This document shows positions 21,334 through 30,084 of a DNA stretch of 64,000 nucleotides, piece after piece. Location: NCBI RefSeq assembly GCF_900215535.1, contig NZ_OCND01000008.1, positions 62,001 through 126,000 on the forward strand. The letters run 5' to 3'. The notes beneath the pieces are model-generated. The model was given only the letters and a program-made list of their open reading frames with translations, was not told the DNA's origin and searched no databases. Positions within the stretch are counted from its first letter, which is position 1. The number at the start of each line of letters is the position of its first letter. This stretch comes from Pseudoxanthomonas wuyuanensis (GTDB lineage: Bacteria; Pseudomonadota; Gammaproteobacteria; Xanthomonadales; Xanthomonadaceae). The position numbers and the translations under genes were made by a program.

Positions 21334-22694
21334 GCCGATTGGTGGTGGTATCGAACCGGGTCGCAGTACCAGGCGAGAACCGCGCCGGCGGGCTGGCCGT
21401 AGGCCTGCTGGCGGCCTTGCGCGAACGCGGCGGGCTGTGGTTCGGCTGGAGCGGAAAGATCGCCAGGAACGGCGGCACCCTGCACGAGCAGACCGACGGC
21501 GACATCCGCTTCGTCACCATGGACCTGAGCCGCAGCGACCATGACGACTATTACAACGGATTCGCCAACCGCACGCTGTGGCCGCTGCTGCATTTCCGCC
21601 TGGATCTGGTCGACTACGATCGCGGCAAACGCGAAGGCTATCGCCGGGTCAATGCGCTGTTTGCCGAGAAGCTGGCGCCGCTGCTGCGCGACAGCGACAC
21701 GGTCTGGATCCACGACTACCATCTGATTCCGCTTGCGGCAATGCTGCGCGAGCGCGGCATCGGCTGCCGGATCGGCTTTTTCCTGCATGTGCCGATGCCA
21801 TCGGCCGACCTGGTGGTGGCCATGCCCGAGCACGCGCGGCTGTTCTCGTCGCTGTACGCCTACGACCTGGTCGGCTTTCAGACCCGGCGCGATTGCGATC
21901 GGTTCGCCTCGTACGTGCGTCTGTTCGGCGGCGGACGCATCGTCGGCGACGATCTGCTGGAGGCCCCGGACGGGCACCGTGTTCGCACCGGGGCGTTTCC
22001 CATCAGCATCGACACGCAGCTGATCGCCAGCCAGGCCAAGGCGGCGACCGGCAAGGCGGCGGTGCGCGCTCTGCGCAAGAGCCTGGAGCCGCGGCAGCTG
22101 GCCATTGGCGTGGACCGGCTGGACTACTCGAAAGGCATACCGGAACGCTTTCTTGGCTTTGAGCGCTATCTGCAACGCTATCCGGAACAGAAGGGCAACC
22201 TGACCTACCTGCAGATTGCGCCGATTTCGCGCGGCGAGGTGGCCGAATATCAGACCTTGCGCAACCAGTTGGAACAGATGGCCGGCCACATCAACGGCAA
22301 CCACGCCGCGCCGGACTGGACGCCGTTGCGCTACGTCAACCGCAACTTCGCCCACGCCACGCTGACCGGTTTCTACCGCATGGCGCGCATCGGTCTGGTC
22401 ACGCCGCTGCGCGACGGCATGAACCTGGTCGCCAAGGAGTTCGTGGCAGCGCAGGACCCGGACGACCCCGGCGTGCTGGTGCTGTCGATCCTCGCCGGCG
22501 CCGCCGATGAGATGAAGGAGGCGCTGATCGTCAATCCGCACGACCTGGACGGCGTGGCCGATGCCATCGCCACGGCCTCGACCATGCCCAGGGACGAACG
22601 CATGGAGCGTTGGCGGACGATGATGGAACATCTGCAGAAGAACGACATCGGCGCATGGCGGCAGCGCTACCTGGCGGCGCTGGAGTCGGATTGA
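21330..22694 (+). CDS. otsA: Trehalose-6-phosphate synthase
   Basis: The 454-residue GT20 enzyme starts [14 protein letters not shown] and contains the donor and acceptor sites of OtsA: the glucose-6-phosphate site around [11 protein letters not shown] and a C-terminal [11 protein letters not shown] stretch for the nucleotide sugar. It joins UDP-glucose and glucose-6-phosphate. The order otsB-GH15-otsA is inverted relative to the enterobacterial otsBA layout by the inserted hydrolase. The ATG overlaps the preceding stop. Confidence 0.96.
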   Translation: MSRLVVVSNRVAVPGENRAGGLAVGLLAALRERGGLWFGWSGKIARNGGTLHEQTDGDIRFVTMDLSRSDHDDYYNGFANRTLWPLLHFRLDLVDYDRGKREGYRRVNALFAEKLAPLLRDSDTVWIHDYHLIPLAAMLRERGIGCRIGFFLHVPMPSADLVVAMPEHARLFSSLYAYDLVGFQTRRDCDRFASYVRLFGGGRIVGDDLLEAPDGHRVRTGAFPISIDTQLIASQAKAATGKAAVRALRKSLEPRQLAIGVDRLDYSKGIPERFLGFERYLQRYPEQKGNLTYLQIAPISRGEVAEYQTLRNQLEQMAGHINGNHAAPDWTPLRYVNRNFAHATLTGFYRMARIGLVTPLRDGMNLVAKEFVAAQDPDDPGVLVLSILAGAADEMKEALIVNPHDLDGVADAIATASTMPRDERMERWRTMMEHLQKNDIGAWRQRYLAALESD

Positions 22695-22873
22695 GCGCGG
22701 CCCTCAGTCGGCGCATGTTTCCGGTCCCGCGCCGGCAATACCCCGCAATACCCCGCAGCGCGTATCGCCCGATTCTGTCTTCAGGATTCAGTTTCACCGC
22801 ACAGCCGCACGCGGCCGCAGAAGCCGCCGTAGAAAGCCGCAGCAAACGGTCAAACCAGAGTGGAGGGAACACC

Positions 22874-25261
22874 ATGCAACCGACGAAACCGATCCGCTAT
22901 GCCCTGTCGATGGCCATCGCCTTGGCGCTGGCGCCCGCCCATGCCCAGGACACGGCACCCGCAGCCGCGCCGGCAAGCCAGGACCAGGCGACCACGCTGG
23001 ATGCCATCGTGGTCAGCGGCACCGCCCAGTTCAAGGGCGTGCGCAAGCGCGATGCCAGCTTCTCGATCACCACTGCCACCCCGGAGCAGATCCAGGAAGC
23101 GGTGCCGCAGAGCACCGCCGACCTGTTGAAGATCGTGCCCGGCATCTGGGCCGAATCCACCGGCGGCGGCACCGGCGCCAACATCTTCGTGCGCGGCATG
23201 CCGTCCGAAGGCGATGCCCCGTTCGTCACCGTGCAACTGGATGGCTCGCCGCTGTTTCCGCCGCCAACGCTGTCGTTCCTCGAGAATTCCACGCTGTTCC
23301 GCACCGACGACACGGTGGAGCGGCTGGAAGTGCTGCGCGGCGGCTCCAGCCCGATCTTCTCCAACGGCCAGGCCGGCGCCACGGTCAACTTCATCCAGAA
23401 GCGCGGCCAGGACGAGGCCGAGGGCAGCGTGCGCCTGACCGTCGGTTCCGACAGCCTGCGCCGGGTGGACATCTTCAACAGCGGCCCGATGGGCAATGGC
23501 TGGTACTACAGCGTCGGCGGCTTCTACCGCATCACCGACGGCGTACGCGACCCCGGCTTCTACGCCGACAACGGCGGCCAGTTCAGCGCCACCCTGACCA
23601 AGCGCTGGGACAGCGGCGAATTCAACCTGTATGCGCGCCACACCGACGACAACAACGCCTTCTATACCGCCATCCCGCTGCTTTCCAGCAACAATGGCAA
23701 CGACCTGTCCGATTTCCCCGGCCTGGACGCGCAGACCGGCACACTGATGGGGCCGGACTTCCGCCACGTCACCCTGCCGGTCGGACCCGATGGCCAAACC
23801 ATCACCCGCGACCTGGCCGATGGCCGCGGCGTCAACATCGACGTGTTCGGCGGCTCGCTGGACTGGAACGTCGGCGACTGGACCATCAGCGACCGCTTCA
23901 ACGTGCTCAGCGGTTCTGCGCCCACCAATGCGCTGTTCACCGGCGCTCTGCCGCAGACGCTGGACGCCTACATCGCCGGCTTCGGCAGCACCGGTACCGC
24001 CACCTTCAGCAACGGCGGCGGCGCGGTCGCCCCCGGCCAGCAGGTGCTGACCGCCGGCTGGTGGGTGGTGGACAAGGAACTGAATTCGTTCACCAACGAT
24101 CTGCGCTTCAGCCGCGAACTGTTCGCAGGCAATACGCTGACCTTCGGCGCCTACTACGCCAGGTACTCCTCGCGCGATACCTGGTACCTGGGCAACAACA
24201 TGCTGCTGACCGCCGAGAACAACGCCCGGCGCATCGATCTGGTCCTGGACGACGGTCGCGTGGTCAGCAGCAACGGTTTTGTCGGCACCTCGTTCTTCTC
24301 GCTGCGGGCCAACTACGACGGTCAGAACACCGCGCTATTCGTCGCCGACGAGTGGCAGCTCAACGAGCGCCTGCGGCTGGACCTGGGCGCACGCTACGAG
24401 CGGCAGGAGATCGACGGCACCGTGTACGACGTGGCCAGCATCGATCTGGATGGCGACCCCAACACGCTGTACGACAACGAGACCTCGATCTCGCTGGATA
24501 CTTCGCGCCGCATCGATCAGAACGACAGCAAGCTCTCGTGGACGGCGGGCCTCAATTTCGCCCTCAACGACAACAACAGCCTGTTCGCGCGGATCAATTC
24601 CGGCTACAAGTTCCCGGCGTTCGACAACCTGCGCGACGGCCAGGATGCGGTGCAGGAAGTGGATCAGTACGAACTTGGCCTGAAGTCCGGCAGCGCGCTC
24701 TACGACCTGTATTTGACCGCGTTCTACAACGACTTCAAGAACTCGCCGTTCCAGGCGTTCCTCGACGACGGCACCAACTTCACCACCGTGGGCGATTCGC
24801 GCGCCTACGGGCTGGAAGTGGAAGGCGCCATCCGTCCGTTCGGCGGTTTCGAACTGGCGATGACCGGTGTCTGGCTGGACGCCAAGTACAAGAACTACGA
24901 GAACTTCACCGGCAACCAGGTGATGCGCCAGCCGAAGCGGCAGTACCGGGTCACTCCCAGCTACTACTGGGCCTTGCCGTTCGGCGATCTGAAACTGTTC
25001 GCCACCTACTCGTATATCGGCGATCGTTACGCCGACCTGGCCAACACCCAGGTTCTGCCGGCGTACGACACGCTCGATGCCGGCGCCAACCTGCATGTCG
25101 GCGACAACTGGGAGTTCACCCTCAGCGGCAGCAACGTCACCGACGAACTGGGCCTGACCGAAGGCAACGTGCGCGTGCCCGGCGCAGCCACCGGCGGCGT
25201 GTTCATGGGGCGCCCCATCGCCGGCCGCCAGTACCAGTTCTCCGCCGCCTACCGGTGGTAA
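22874..25261 (+). CDS. TonB-dependent outer-membrane receptor
   Basis: The 795-residue protein has a signal peptide ending AHAQ, a short N-terminal stretch with TTLDAIVVSGT that may serve as TonB box, a plug domain (about 55-180, with NIFVRGMP and VERLEVLRGG) and a C-terminal barrel ending YQFSAAYRW. Such receptors import siderophores, vitamins or carbohydrates using TonB energy. Xanthomonads often use them for plant or microbial sugars, but no substrate is evident. GGAGGGAA precedes the ATG at 22874. It follows otsA by 179 bp and has its own terminator. Confidence 0.92.
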   Translation: MQPTKPIRYALSMAIALALAPAHAQDTAPAAAPASQDQATTLDAIVVSGTAQFKGVRKRDASFSITTATPEQIQEAVPQSTADLLKIVPGIWAESTGGGTGANIFVRGMPSEGDAPFVTVQLDGSPLFPPPTLSFLENSTLFRTDDTVERLEVLRGGSSPIFSNGQAGATVNFIQKRGQDEAEGSVRLTVGSDSLRRVDIFNSGPMGNGWYYSVGGFYRITDGVRDPGFYADNGGQFSATLTKRWDSGEFNLYARHTDDNNAFYTAIPLLSSNNGNDLSDFPGLDAQTGTLMGPDFRHVTLPVGPDGQTITRDLADGRGVNIDVFGGSLDWNVGDWTISDRFNVLSGSAPTNALFTGALPQTLDAYIAGFGSTGTATFSNGGGAVAPGQQVLTAGWWVVDKELNSFTNDLRFSRELFAGNTLTFGAYYARYSSRDTWYLGNNMLLTAENNARRIDLVLDDGRVVSSNGFVGTSFFSLRANYDGQNTALFVADEWQLNERLRLDLGARYERQEIDGTVYDVASIDLDGDPNTLYDNETSISLDTSRRIDQNDSKLSWTAGLNFALNDNNSLFARINSGYKFPAFDNLRDGQDAVQEVDQYELGLKSGSALYDLYLTAFYNDFKNSPFQAFLDDGTNFTTVGDSRAYGLEVEGAIRPFGGFELAMTGVWLDAKYKNYENFTGNQVMRQPKRQYRVTPSYYWALPFGDLKLFATYSYIGDRYADLANTQVLPAYDTLDAGANLHVGDNWEFTLSGSNVTDELGLTEGNVRVPGAATGGVFMGRPIAGRQYQFSAAYRW

Positions 25262-25270
25262 GCAGCAACG

Positions 25271-25300
25271 CGCCGGACCGCATGCGCTGTCCGGCGTTTT
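25271..25300 (+). terminator. Terminator of the TonB receptor gene
   Basis: CGCCGGAC (25271-25278) pairs with GTCCGGCG (25289-25296), followed by TTTT (25297-25300), 10 bp after the stop codon. Confidence 0.85.
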
Positions 25301-25604
25301 CCTGCCACGCATAGTCCCGAGTCGCCGCGGCCATGCCGCGGCCTTCAGCGGCGCCCGGATGCGCGGCGACGGAAGCTCCGCCCATTCACCTTGCAGTTTG
25401 CCGCCCGCGGCAAGCCGGGCGCAGACCTTTGCCGTTCGTGTCCGTTGCCGCCACATCAGTGAAAGAAGGATGAACCCGGCGACTGATCATGCCGAGGGTT
25501 GGGATCCGTTCACTTCACCCGGGGGGCGGGGTTCATGCGCCGATGGTTACGGTGCGCTCGCCCTCTCCGGGCTTCGAACTAAAAACACAATCAGGAGCTC
25601 CCCC
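25301..25604. other. Noncoding leader region upstream of the OmpW-like gene
   Basis: About 300 bp without a credible coding sequence. It has the palindrome CCGCGGCCATGCCGCGG near 25326-25342 and presumably the promoter of the OmpW-like gene. I see no clear -10/-35 pair. Confidence 0.4.
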
Positions 25605-26237
25605 ATGACTTCTCTTCGTTCCCTCGGCATTGCCCTGGTTTCCGTCCTGGCCGTTTCGCCAGCCGCCTTCGCGCAGGACAGCGATGGCGACAGAGCCGCC
25701 GGCAAGCGCTTTGCCGTCGTCGGCAGCGCCACCATCCTGCAACCGAATTCGGACCCGCTGCCCGGTTCGCGACTGGACATCGATGGCGACGTGGCGCCGA
25801 CCATCAGCGCCAGCTGGTACGCCACCGACAACATCGCCATCGAGCTGTGGGGCGCCGCCGACAAGTTCAACCATCGCGTCAAGGGCGATGGCGGCAAGAT
25901 CGGCACCGTCGATCAGCAGCCGATCGCGCTGAGCGGCCAGTACCACTTCGGCGCGCCGGACAAGGTGATGCGTCCGTTCGTTGGCCTGGGCTATTACGAG
26001 TCCAACTTCAGCAACGAGCGCATCGGCGGCGACGGCCCGCATGTGGGCCTGGAAACGGCCAAGGGCGCCATCGCCACCGCCGGCGTGGATTTCAACATCA
26101 ACAGCCGCTGGTTCGCCCGGGCCGATGCCCGCTACATGAAGGGCGACGCCAAGCTCCGCGAAGCCGGCGTCGGAACCGGCGAGGAACTGACGATGGACCC
26201 GTGGACGGTCGGCGTGGGCATCGGCGCCCGCTTCTGA
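25605..26237 (+). CDS. OmpW-family outer-membrane protein
   Basis: The 210-residue protein has a signal peptide (ALVSVLAVSPAAFAQ), then an eight-stranded barrel pattern with the OmpW-like segments QYHFGAPDKVMRPFVGLG and DPWTVGVGIGARF, ending in phenylalanine. OmpW forms a narrow hydrophobic channel in the outer membrane; its ligands are small hydrophobic molecules in studied cases. AGGAG precedes the ATG by 8 nt. A strong hairpin follows the gene. Confidence 0.88.
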   Translation: MTSLRSLGIALVSVLAVSPAAFAQDSDGDRAAGKRFAVVGSATILQPNSDPLPGSRLDIDGDVAPTISASWYATDNIAIELWGAADKFNHRVKGDGGKIGTVDQQPIALSGQYHFGAPDKVMRPFVGLGYYESNFSNERIGGDGPHVGLETAKGAIATAGVDFNINSRWFARADARYMKGDAKLREAGVGTGEELTMDPWTVGVGIGARF

Positions 26238-26275
26238 TCCGCAGCCCGGGCTGCCGGCCCGGGATCTATTAATCG

Positions 26276-26304
26276 ACGGGCGGCGGAGTAGATCCGCCGC
26301 CCGT
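26276..26304 (+). terminator. Hairpin terminator after the OmpW-like gene
   Basis: ACGGGCGGCGGA (26276-26287) pairs perfectly with TCCGCCGCCCGT (26293-26304) across a 5-nt loop. A good U-tract is missing (TGCCGT follows), so termination may be inefficient or Rho assisted. Confidence 0.6.
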
Positions 26305-26411
26305 TGCCGTATGCGGCGCCGCGCGCCACTGGCGCTTGCCGTCCGCTGGACGATAACCTGGTCTTCGCGCCTGGGCGGCTAGGCTGGAGTCCCTTTCACG
26401 AGGAGATCGCC

Positions 26412-26702
26412 ATGCCTACCGTGCGCCTGCGGGTCACCGCCAACGAAGACGACAACCGCGCCCTGATGAATGCGCTGCTGGCCATCGAAGGCATCGAGCA
26501 TGTCGAGGAGGTTGCGGATCTGATGCCGCATCTGGACGACGACGACTCCAGTTCGGCCGGCCTGCCCGACGACGCTTCGCCCGGCTACCACCAACTCGAA
26601 ATCGAAGCGCCCAACGACGAGGGCGTGCGCCGCGTGCACGATCTGGTCGAACGCGCGGCAGATCAGCTATCGCTGGTGATCGAGATCGTCGAGGAGTTCT
26701 AG
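26412..26702 (+). CDS. Small acidic protein of unknown function
   Basis: The 96-residue cytosolic protein starts MPTVRLRVTANEDDNRALM after a good AGGAG. Its alternation of strand and helix (VRLRVTA, NALLAIEGIEHVEEV, YHQLEIEAP, VRRVHDLVERAADQ, LVIEIVEEF) suggests a ferredoxin-like fold such as HMA or ACT domains, but there is no metal-binding CxxC. The middle has an acidic loop DDDDSSSAG. I do not recognise a named family. It is convergent with the following membrane-protein gene. Confidence 0.65.
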   Translation: MPTVRLRVTANEDDNRALMNALLAIEGIEHVEEVADLMPHLDDDDSSSAGLPDDASPGYHQLEIEAPNDEGVRRVHDLVERAADQLSLVIEIVEEF

Positions 26703-26720
26703 GCGCTACCGTCAATCGGG

Positions 26721-27260
26721 TTATCGCCAGTGCCGCGCCCAGCGCGCCAGCCGCCGTTTCAGTCCCCACTGATAGGCCAGGTAGTAGCCCAACAACAGTC
26801 CGGCCACACCGACCAGGCTGCCATGGCCATCCAGGCCGGCGATGGCCGTGTCGGCACCTTGCCAATGCCAGTACAACTGCAGAAAACCCAGCACGATGCG
26901 GCCGGCCACCACCGCGGTCAGCGCCAGTACCAGCCACGGGTCGGGTTGGTAGTACAGGCCATGCGGGGTGATTTCGAACCGGCTGATCCACAGCCCGATC
27001 AGCCCCAGCACGCTGCCCAGCGCAAGCCCGCCGGCAGCATGCAGCAGGCTGCCGGGCCACCAGTAGCCGCCGATGGCGCTGACGGCAACGAAAATCGCCA
27101 CCGACAGCGCCAGCACCCATGCATTGACCGAGACCAGCCACGGCCGCGCCAGCCGGCGCGCCTTGCCATAGCGGTAGCGTTGCCACAGCGACAAGGGCAA
27201 CAGCACCACCCACAGCGCAAGCAGGATCAGCAACAACAGCGGAATCAGCAGCAGCGGCAT
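26721..27260 (-). CDS. Integral membrane protein of unknown function
   Basis: The 179-residue protein has about five hydrophobic segments, beginning MPLLLIPLLLLILLALWVVL. Conserved-looking polar residues include RYRYGKARRLARPW after the first segment and FEITPHGLYYQPDPW near 98-112. The arrangement recalls DUF1453/CcdC-like membrane proteins, but I am not certain of the family. It lies between the small acidic gene (convergent) and the EamA transporter, 45 bp downstream of the latter on the same strand. Confidence 0.65.
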   Translation of the reverse strand: MPLLLIPLLLLILLALWVVLLPLSLWQRYRYGKARRLARPWLVSVNAWVLALSVAIFVAVSAIGGYWWPGSLLHAAGGLALGSVLGLIGLWISRFEITPHGLYYQPDPWLVLALTAVVAGRIVLGFLQLYWHWQGADTAIAGLDGHGSLVGVAGLLLGYYLAYQWGLKRRLARWARHWR

Positions 27261-27305
27261 GCCGCCATCATGCCGCAAAGCCGGTGACTGGCTCGTTTCG
27301 GCAAC

Positions 27306-28187
27306 TCACGGATGCTCCGCCTCGACGTGGACCTTTTCGCGCCGCAGCAGATAGAACCCGCTGGCAACGATGATGCCCGCGCCGATCCAGGTCACCCCGT
27401 CTGGCAACACGCCCCATAGCGCCACATCCAGCATCACGCCCCAAAGCAGCGCGGTGTATTCCAGCGGCGCAATCAACGATGCCTCGCCACGCCGGAACGC
27501 TTCGGTCAGCGCGACCTGCGCCAGCGATCCCGCCACCCCGACCCCGGCAATGACCCAGATGTCGCTGCCGGCCAGCGGCTTCCAACCCGGCAACGCCAGC
27601 AGGCAGGCGCCCAGCGACAACAGGACCATGAACCAGAACACCAGCGCCTGGGTACTGTCGCGCTGGGCCAGCATCCGCACGGTGATGGCGCCGACGGCAT
27701 AGCAGATCGCGGCGATCAGGACCGCCAGGCCACCGGCGGTCATCATGCCTTCGCCGGTCGGGCGCAGAATCACCAGCACGCCCGCCAGGCCAATGACGAT
27801 CGCGACCCAGCGTCCGCCGCCGATCTTTTCCTTCAGCAACGGTCCGGCCATCGCGGTCACCAGTAACGGCGAGACGAAGAAGATGGCATAGGCGGTGGAC
27901 AGCGGCATCGTGCGCAGCCCGTAGACGAACCCGACCATCATCGCCACACCCAATGCCCCGCGCAGCAGGTGCAACGGCCAATGCACGCGCAAAAGGCTGC
28001 GCAGCGGAACCGTCGCCAGCACCCAGGCCGACACCAGCGGCAACGACGACAGCCCGCGCAGGGCCGCCAACTGCAACGACGGATAGCGCGGCGAAAGCAG
28101 CTTCAGGCCCGCATCCATCAATGCGAACATCAGTACCGCCAGCAGCATCAGGATGGAGGCGTAGACATGGGGGTGGCGGCGGTTCAT
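27306..28187 (-). CDS. EamA/DMT-family transporter
   Basis: The 293-residue protein has ten predicted membrane helices in two EamA repeats; the first runs from MLLAVLMFALMDAGLKLL, the second from about residue 150. Such proteins export amino acids, metabolites or drugs from the cytoplasm. No substrate can be inferred. It is divergent from yajQ with about 80 bp between them. Confidence 0.88.
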   Translation of the reverse strand: MNRRHPHVYASILMLLAVLMFALMDAGLKLLSPRYPSLQLAALRGLSSLPLVSAWVLATVPLRSLLRVHWPLHLLRGALGVAMMVGFVYGLRTMPLSTAYAIFFVSPLLVTAMAGPLLKEKIGGGRWVAIVIGLAGVLVILRPTGEGMMTAGGLAVLIAAICYAVGAITVRMLAQRDSTQALVFWFMVLLSLGACLLALPGWKPLAGSDIWVIAGVGVAGSLAQVALTEAFRRGEASLIAPLEYTALLWGVMLDVALWGVLPDGVTWIGAGIIVASGFYLLRREKVHVEAEHP

Positions 28188-28266
28188 GCGCCATTATCGC
28201 AATCTGGCCGGTGCAAACCAGCGCAGCGCGGTAAAATCGCCGCCAGTCATCCCCCGGATCCGAGCC

Positions 28267-28749
28267 ATGCCCTCTTTCGATGTCGTTTCAGAAGTCGACC
28301 GCCATGAACTGACCAACGCGGTCGACCAGGCCAACCGTGAGCTGTCCACCCGCTTCGACTTCAAGGGCGTGGACGCCAAGTTCGTGTTGGACGAGAACAT
28401 CATCAGCCAGTCCGCGCCCAGCGACTTCCAGCTCAAGCAGATGTCCGACATCCTGCGGGCGCGCCTGATCGCCCGCGGTATCGACGTGCGCTGCCTGGAA
28501 GAAGGCGAGGTGGAAACCAATCTGGCCGGCGCGCGGCAGAAGATCACCGTCAAGCAGGGGCTGGAGCAGAAGATTGCCAAGAAGATCGCCGCCGCGCTGA
28601 AGGAGGCCAAGCTGAAAGTGGACAGCCAGATCAACGGCGACAAGTTGCGGGTGAACGGCAAGAAGCGCGACGACTTGCAGGAGGCCATCGCCCTGCTGAA
28701 GAAGGGCGACTTCGAGCTGCCGCTGCAATTCGACAACTTCCGCGATTGA
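28267..28749 (+). CDS. yajQ: YajQ family cyclic di-GMP-binding protein
   Basis: The 160-residue protein starts MPSFDVVSEVDRHELTNAVDQ and ends LPLQFDNFRD, hallmarks of YajQ. The fold is two ferredoxin-like domains. The Xanthomonas campestris homologue binds cyclic di-GMP and modulates a LysR-type regulator of virulence genes; the same role is inferred here from similarity. The stop overlaps or nearly touches the next gene, indicating coupling. Confidence 0.93.
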   Translation: MPSFDVVSEVDRHELTNAVDQANRELSTRFDFKGVDAKFVLDENIISQSAPSDFQLKQMSDILRARLIARGIDVRCLEEGEVETNLAGARQKITVKQGLEQKIAKKIAAALKEAKLKVDSQINGDKLRVNGKKRDDLQEAIALLKKGDFELPLQFDNFRD

Positions 28750-28751
28750 AC

Positions 28752-29324
28752 GTGGCCCCATTGCCGCCCGCGCCCGTGACTGCCGGTACCGACATCGATC
28801 CCATCGCCGCCACCCGCCGCTGGCTGGAGCGGGCGGTGATCGGCCTGAACCTGTGCCCGTTCGCCAAGGCGGTGTACGTGAAGCAGCAGGTGCGCTTTGT
28901 GCTGAGCGATGCCACCACGCCCGAGGCGCTGTTGGAGGAACTGGCCGAAGAGCTGGTGCTGCTGCGCGATGCCGACCCGGATCTGGTGGATACCACGCTG
29001 CTGGTGCATCCTGACGTGCTGACCGATTTCCTGGACTACAACGATTTTCTCGACAACGCCGACGCCGCCATCGAGGCGCTGGATCTGCAGGGCGTACTCC
29101 AGGTGGCCAGCTTCCATCCCGATTACCGGTTCGCCGGCACCGCGCCGGACGATATCGGCAACTACAGCAACCGCTCGCCCTACCCCACCCTGCACCTGCT
29201 GCGCGAAGCCAGCATCGACCGCGCGGTGGAGGCCTACCCCGACCCGGACGCGATCATCGAACGCAATCTGCAGACGCTGGACAAGTTGGGCCATAGCGGC
29301 TGGCGCGAGTTGTTCGCCGATTGA
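28752..29324 (+). CDS. DUF1415 family protein
   Basis: The roughly 190-residue protein contains WLERAVIGLNLCPFAKAV, the conserved DUF1415 segment with a cysteine, and FHPDYRFAG plus NRSPYPTLHLLRE. Its role is unknown. The start is either GTG 28752 or TTG 28746, the latter overlapping the yajQ stop (TTGA). Either way it is cotranscribed with yajQ. Confidence 0.85.
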   Translation: MAPLPPAPVTAGTDIDPIAATRRWLERAVIGLNLCPFAKAVYVKQQVRFVLSDATTPEALLEELAEELVLLRDADPDLVDTTLLVHPDVLTDFLDYNDFLDNADAAIEALDLQGVLQVASFHPDYRFAGTAPDDIGNYSNRSPYPTLHLLREASIDRAVEAYPDPDAIIERNLQTLDKLGHSGWRELFAD

Positions 29325-29340
29325 GCGCCGCAGACTTTCC

Positions 29341-29366
29341 TGTGGGAGCGACATAAGTCGCGACGC
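29341..29366. repeat. REP element flanking the RAYT gene (left)
   Basis: TGTGGGAGCGACATAAGTCG at 29341-29360, continuing CGACGC, is a single REP copy located about 95 bp downstream of the RAYT stop. Confidence 0.8.
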
Positions 29367-29417
29367 TTTACCACTGCACCCAGTCGCCGCGGCCGAGTTG
29401 TCTATCGCGACTCAGCC

Positions 29418-29435
29418 GTACCGGCATGCCGGTAC
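29418..29435. repeat. 18-bp palindrome next to the RAYT gene
   Basis: GTACCGGCATGCCGGTAC is a perfect 18-bp palindrome 26 bp from the RAYT stop. A closely related palindrome (GTGCCGGCATGCCGGCAC) is found embedded in a REP copy at 36.1 kb, so it may be a second REP class handled by the same transposase. Confidence 0.6.
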
Positions 29436-29461
29436 GATTCCCATACTCGATCACCGACTGC

Positions 29462-29914
29462 CTACAACCAGATCGAATCCCAGTAAGGGTAGTCGCCGAT
29501 ACTGGCTGCCAGCCCCGCCCTGAGCGGGTTTGCCACGATGTATCTGGCCGCAGGCCGTACTACCGCTTCGGTACGGATGGCACGATCATGAAACCCCTTT
29601 TCCCACACCGCCTGGATGGCTGGATGTTCCGCCCTGATACGGCGCGCGCTGGTGCTCTTCAGCTTTTGCACGACGATCGAAAGGCTGTCCATGGCACCCA
29701 GTTCAATCAGGCCGTGCCAATGGTCGGGCATGAGTACCCAGGCCAGCAATCGCGACCTGTACCAGAGGCGGCGATCGGTCAGAGCCTGCGCGGCTTGTCG
29801 CGCGATATCATGCTCTTCAAACAGCCTGATACGGGCTGCGGTGATGAATGTCACCAGGTAGATCTGGCCAGCGACGGAAACCCGGCCTTTCCTTGGCGCG
29901 GCGTAGCCCTGCAT
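29462..29914 (-). CDS. REP-associated tyrosine transposase (RAYT)
   Basis: The 150-residue protein belongs to the IS200/IS605-like Y1 transposase group. It has the HUH-type motif MPDHWHGLIEL (H-W-H binds the metal) and a candidate catalytic tyrosine in AARYIVANPLRAGL. I start at MQGYAAPRKGRVSVAG (29914), the usual N terminus of RAYTs; the frame extends 11 codons upstream. RAYTs act on single-stranded REP DNA and are thought to spread REPs. REP copies flank the gene on both sides, as expected. The gene appears intact. Confidence 0.9.
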   Translation of the reverse strand: MQGYAAPRKGRVSVAGQIYLVTFITAARIRLFEEHDIARQAAQALTDRRLWYRSRLLAWVLMPDHWHGLIELGAMDSLSIVVQKLKSTSARRIRAEHPAIQAVWEKGFHDRAIRTEAVVRPAARYIVANPLRAGLAASIGDYPYWDSIWL

Positions 29915-30016
29915 GCAGGCATCTCGATTACGGACGATGCAGCGCATTTTCGGTGGGGACCCGATCAGCTTCTATCGGGTATCGACCCGTTTCATTGTCA
30001 GGATGTTCTGAAACCG

Positions 30017-30077
30017 TCGCGACTGACGTCGCTCCCACACGTCCGTCAATCCTGTGGGAGCGACGTCAGTCGCGACC
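30017..30077. repeat. Perfect inverted pair of REP elements upstream of the RAYT gene
   Basis: TCGCGACTGACGTCGCTCCC (30018-30037) is followed after about 15 bp by its exact complement (30054-30077, beginning TGTGGGAGCGACGTC). The pair lies 100 bp upstream of the RAYT start and just past the rsuA stop at 30085, so it could serve both as transposase substrate and as rsuA 3-prime hairpin. Confidence 0.85.
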
Positions 30078-30084
30078 GTAACAA

